This document shows positions 13,829-15,607 of a stretch of DNA of 15,607 nucleotides, piece after piece. Each line of letters begins with the position of its first letter. The first letter of the stretch is position 1. A program made the position numbers and the translations under genes. This stretch comes from Gemmatimonadota bacterium (GTDB lineage Bacteria > Gemmatimonadota > Gemmatimonadetes > Gemmatimonadales > GWC2-71-9). The stretch spans positions 1 through 15,607 of the forward strand of contig QHVD01000325.1 in NCBI GenBank assembly GCA_003222235.1. The letters run 5' to 3'. The notes beneath the pieces are model-generated. The model was not told the DNA's origin. It ran no database searches and saw only the letters and a list, made by a program, of their open reading frames with translations.

Positions 13829-15070
13829 ATGGCCACCGGTCTCCTGATCTTCGTCGCAACCTATTTCCTCATCGCCGTCCAGCGGCTGCCGTTCGTCCAC
13901 CTCAATCGGCCCGCGGCCGGCCTGGTCGGGGCCGTCGCGATGGTCGTGTTCGGCGTGTTGCCGCTCGAGGACGCGTACGCCGCCGTGGACTTCGACGTGC
14001 TCGTCTTCCTGCTTGGCATGATGCTGATCGTCGGCTACCTCGAGGTAGGAAGATTCTTCGAGTGGGCCGCGCAGCTCGTGCTCGAGCGCGCCCGGTCGCC
14101 GGGGCGGCTGCTCTTCGCCGTCGTGGTCGGCGGGGGCTTGCTCTCCGCGTTCTTCGTCAACGACACCGTTTGCCTGGTCCTGACTCCGGTCCTCCTCGCC
14201 GCGCTCCTGCCCCTCGGCGTGCGGCCCAACGTGTACCTCATCGGACTCGCCATGGGCTCGAATGTCGGCTCGGTGCTCTCCGTCACCGGCAACCCGCAGA
14301 ACATGCTGGTGGGGATCTGGAGCCGGACCACCTTCGGAGGCTTCCTCGTGCACATGCTGCCCGTCGCGCTCGGCGGGCTCGCCATCGCCTATGCCTGGCT
14401 GCGCCGGGCGTATGCCGCCGAGCTGCGCGAGCCCTTCCGGAGGCGACCCGAAGCAGCGTCTCCCCCTCCCCCGGTGCCGCTCGATCGGCCGCTCGTGGCA
14501 AAGGGCCTCGCGATGTTCGGCGTCGCGGTGGTGGGGTGGCTCGTGGGAGGCTCGTTGCCGCTCGTGGCGATCGCCGCGGGGGCGCTGATGGTGCTCGTGG
14601 CGCAGCGCGATCCGGCGTACGCGATCGAGCGGGTCGACTGGGACCTGCTGCTCTTTTTCGCGTCGCTCTTCGTCGTGATGCGCGGCTTCGAGCGGACGGG
14701 CGCGGTCGCCTGGATCGACGGGCACGCGCTCGCGCTGCTTCGCGACGGCTCACCCTGGCGCGCGGCGACGACCGTGAGCGCGGTGATGGTGACCCTGTCG
14801 AACCTGATCTCCAACGTTCCCGCGGTGATCCTGTGGCGGAACACCGTGCCGCGCCTTCCCGATGCCGAGCTGCTGTGGCGGGTGGTGGCCGTGAGCTCCA
14901 CCTTCGCCGGGAATCTGCTGCTCATCGGCTCGATGGCGAACCTGATCGTGGCCGAGCGGGCGGAATCGGGCGGCGTACGAATCGGGTTCCGGGAGTACGC
15001 GAGAGTCGGTGTGCCGGTGACGCTCCTCACCCTGGCGTGGGGCATCGTGGTGCTGGTGCTGACCCGGTGA
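13829..15070 (+). CDS. ArsB/SLC13-superfamily permease
   Basis: A 413-aa polytopic inner-membrane transporter with about 10-11 hydrophobic helices in two pseudo-symmetric halves. The first half carries FFVNDTVCLVLTPVLL and GNPQNMLVG, and the second TLSNLISNVPAVIL and GSMANLIV; these are the paired helical-hairpin Asn motifs typical of ion-transporter superfamily permeases (ArsB, CitMHS, SLC13, NhaD). The substrate cannot be told; anions such as dicarboxylates, sulfate or arsenite, or Na+/H+ exchange, are options. The ATG at 13829 is preferred; a GTG directly before it is equally possible. The frame is open upstream but that part is translated repeat DNA. There is no Shine-Dalgarno because the repeat abuts the start. 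It converges on the small membrane-protein gene, 9 bp away. Confidence 0.9.
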   Translation: MATGLLIFVATYFLIAVQRLPFVHLNRPAAGLVGAVAMVVFGVLPLEDAYAAVDFDVLVFLLGMMLIVGYLEVGRFFEWAAQLVLERARSPGRLLFAVVVGGGLLSAFFVNDTVCLVLTPVLLAALLPLGVRPNVYLIGLAMGSNVGSVLSVTGNPQNMLVGIWSRTTFGGFLVHMLPVALGGLAIAYAWLRRAYAAELREPFRRRPEAASPPPPVPLDRPLVAKGLAMFGVAVVGWLVGGSLPLVAIAAGALMVLVAQRDPAYAIERVDWDLLLFFASLFVVMRGFERTGAVAWIDGHALALLRDGSPWRAATTVSAVMVTLSNLISNVPAVILWRNTVPRLPDAELLWRVVAVSSTFAGNLLLIGSMANLIVAERAESGGVRIGFREYARVGVPVTLLTLAWGIVVLVLTR

Positions 15071-15079
15071 GGCGGTCCT

Positions 15080-15241
15080 CTAAGACAAGAACCCGCGCCT
15101 ACCTACGACCACGCGCCGTGCGAACAGCACCACGGCGGCGGCGTACAGGAGCTGCACCGGACCGCTCCCCACGTGTGCCACGAACAGGACGACCATCCAT
15201 GCCGCGAGGAGCACGATCGCGCTAATCAGTGTCAGGTTCAT
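15080..15241 (-). CDS. Small Lmo0937-like (DUF5670) membrane protein
   Basis: A 53-residue protein beginning MNLTLISAIVLLAAWMVVLF and ending FARRVVVGRRGFLS. It has two hydrophobic segments joined by a short Gly-containing turn (AHVGSGPVQLL), then a basic tail ending in GRR. This is the pattern of the widespread Lmo0937/DUF5670 small membrane proteins, whose function is unknown. AAGGA lies about 10 bases before the ATG. The gene is convergent with the permease. The call rests on pattern and length; the ribosome-binding site and plausible topology support a real gene. Confidence 0.72.
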   Translation of the reverse strand: MNLTLISAIVLLAAWMVVLFVAHVGSGPVQLLYAAAVVLFARRVVVGRRGFLS

Positions 15242-15462
15242 TCGCGTTCTATCCTTATCCGGTGCTTGGGCTTGACGCTTCCCGACGCGCCCTTTGCTTG
15301 ACGTTTGCCGGCTCCGCCATATTGTTCGTGCTCAGGAGCGGGGAGTCTAATTATTGAGCCAACAGGCTCGGTCGTGGACCCAGATACTGTGACCGATGTC
15401 ATGCCCCACGCGGGGAAGGCAGACGCCATAGTGAGGGACCAGTCATTACGCTCGGGCTTCAA
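15238..15462 (-). CDS. Doubtful small ORF overlapping the DUF5670 start
   Basis: A 74-residue reading frame from a TTG start, with GGAG seven bases upstream, ending in an ATGA overlap with the small membrane-protein gene, as in coupled operons. The product has no signal, membrane segment or recognisable domain. Its codons do not show the strong G/C third-position bias of neighbouring genes, and local GC is lower. It could equally be a non-coding leader. A + strand frame (about 15306-15482) is equally unconvincing. Confidence 0.2.
   Translation of the reverse strand: MKPERNDWSLTMASAFPAWGMTSVTVSGSTTEPVGSIIRLPAPEHEQYGGAGKRQAKGASGSVKPKHRIRIERE
15298..15325 (+). promoter_or_regulatory. Possible sigma-70-type promoter
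   Basis: TTGACG (15298-15303), a 16-base spacer, and TATTGT (15320-15325). A second TTGACG lies at 15272-15277 without a matching -10. It points toward the strong + strand terminator at 15487-15529, which otherwise has no matching upstream gene. Confidence 0.3.
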
Positions 15463-15529
15463 TAATCCTCTCCGTTCCTGATGTACCGGTCGGCCGGGCC
15501 GCCCTAGGCGGTGCCGGCCGATCGTTTTT
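15332..15529 (+). ncRNA. Candidate small RNA between promoter and terminator
   Basis: About 200 bases bounded by a promoter-like pair and a strong intrinsic terminator, on the strand opposite the DUF5670 gene, with no convincing coding frame. No known RNA family is recognised. It would be divergent from, and partly antisense to, the leader of the DUF5670 gene. This is inference from boundaries only. Confidence 0.22.
15487..15529 (+). terminator. Strong intrinsic terminator
   Basis: The stem arms are 15487-15503 and 15507-15524, with a 3-base loop and one bulge. The pairs are mostly G-C and are followed directly by five T (15525-15529). This is the only classic hairpin-plus-T-tract terminator in the window. 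On the + strand the nearest upstream annotated gene ends more than 400 bases earlier. Confidence 0.85.
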
Positions 15530-15532
15530 CCG

Positions 15533-15607
15533 AAATGCGGAATGCGGAATTGATCGAGCGACCGTCGAACCGGCCGGTTGTGATCGGCGATCGAACCCGG
15601 CTTTTCA
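15533..15607. repeat. Second copy of the GCGGART repeat element, cut by the window end
   Basis: Two to three tandem GCGGAAT units (15533-15551) are followed by a body with TGATCGAGCGACCGTCGA, clearly related to the body of the element at 13676-13826. The expected inverted right arm would lie beyond the window. No gene is seen here. Confidence 0.65.

Noticed and set aside
15306..15482. + strand frame of about 58 codons from a TTG
   Set aside because: No ribosome-binding site, no third-position GC bias, no recognisable domain; overlaps the promoter-like site and the opposing frame.

Overview
The window is very GC-rich (by eye close to 70%), tightly packed, bacterial chromosomal DNA. Its gene content (HU, a DbpA-domain protein, an AspC-type aminotransferase, a HerA/NurA pair and Mre11/Rad50 homologues) and its low-complexity intergenic hairpins suggest an environmental, Gemmatimonadota-like bacterium. 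That assignment is an inference: there is no rRNA or other definitive marker here, and I see no tRNA gene or CRISPR array.

Layout. (1) 198-488: an HU-family nucleoid protein on the + strand. It converges on (2) 559-1875 on the - strand, a protein with a C-terminal DbpA-type RNA-binding domain and an N-terminal part that looks like a DEAD-box core without its catalytic motifs. A repeat-built hairpin (503-565) separates the two. (3) 2027-3226: a class I aminotransferase, followed by a second repeat-built hairpin (3227-3287). (4) 3329-13674: nine co-directional + strand genes with overlaps or gaps of at most 23 bp. In order they are a DUF2283-like protein, an O-methyltransferase, a UbiG-like methyltransferase, NurA, HerA, a predicted lipoprotein, Mre11/SbcD, Rad50/SbcC and a GNAT acetyltransferase. 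(5) 13676-13826: a repeat element with inverted arms. (6) 13829-15070: an ArsB/SLC13-type permease, convergent with a 53-residue membrane protein on the - strand (15080-15241). (7) 15242-15607: mostly non-coding or doubtful, with a possible + strand promoter, a strong intrinsic terminator (15487-15529) and a second copy of the repeat element running off the window end.

How it fits together. The core is a nurA-herA-(lipoprotein)-mre11-rad50 cluster, which is the gene set archaea use for DNA double-strand-break end resection. Rad50/Mre11 would recognise and nick or open ends, and the HerA translocase with the NurA nuclease would resect them. The unusual points are a HerA P-loop without canonical spacing, a GEHD instead of GNHD motif in Mre11, a lipoprotein gene in the middle of the cluster, and a nine-G tract where a -1 shift would fuse Mre11 to Rad50. 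Four families of short tandem repeats (three with 7-bp and one with 9-bp units) occur both as hairpins at transcription-unit borders and as in-frame insertions inside coding regions.
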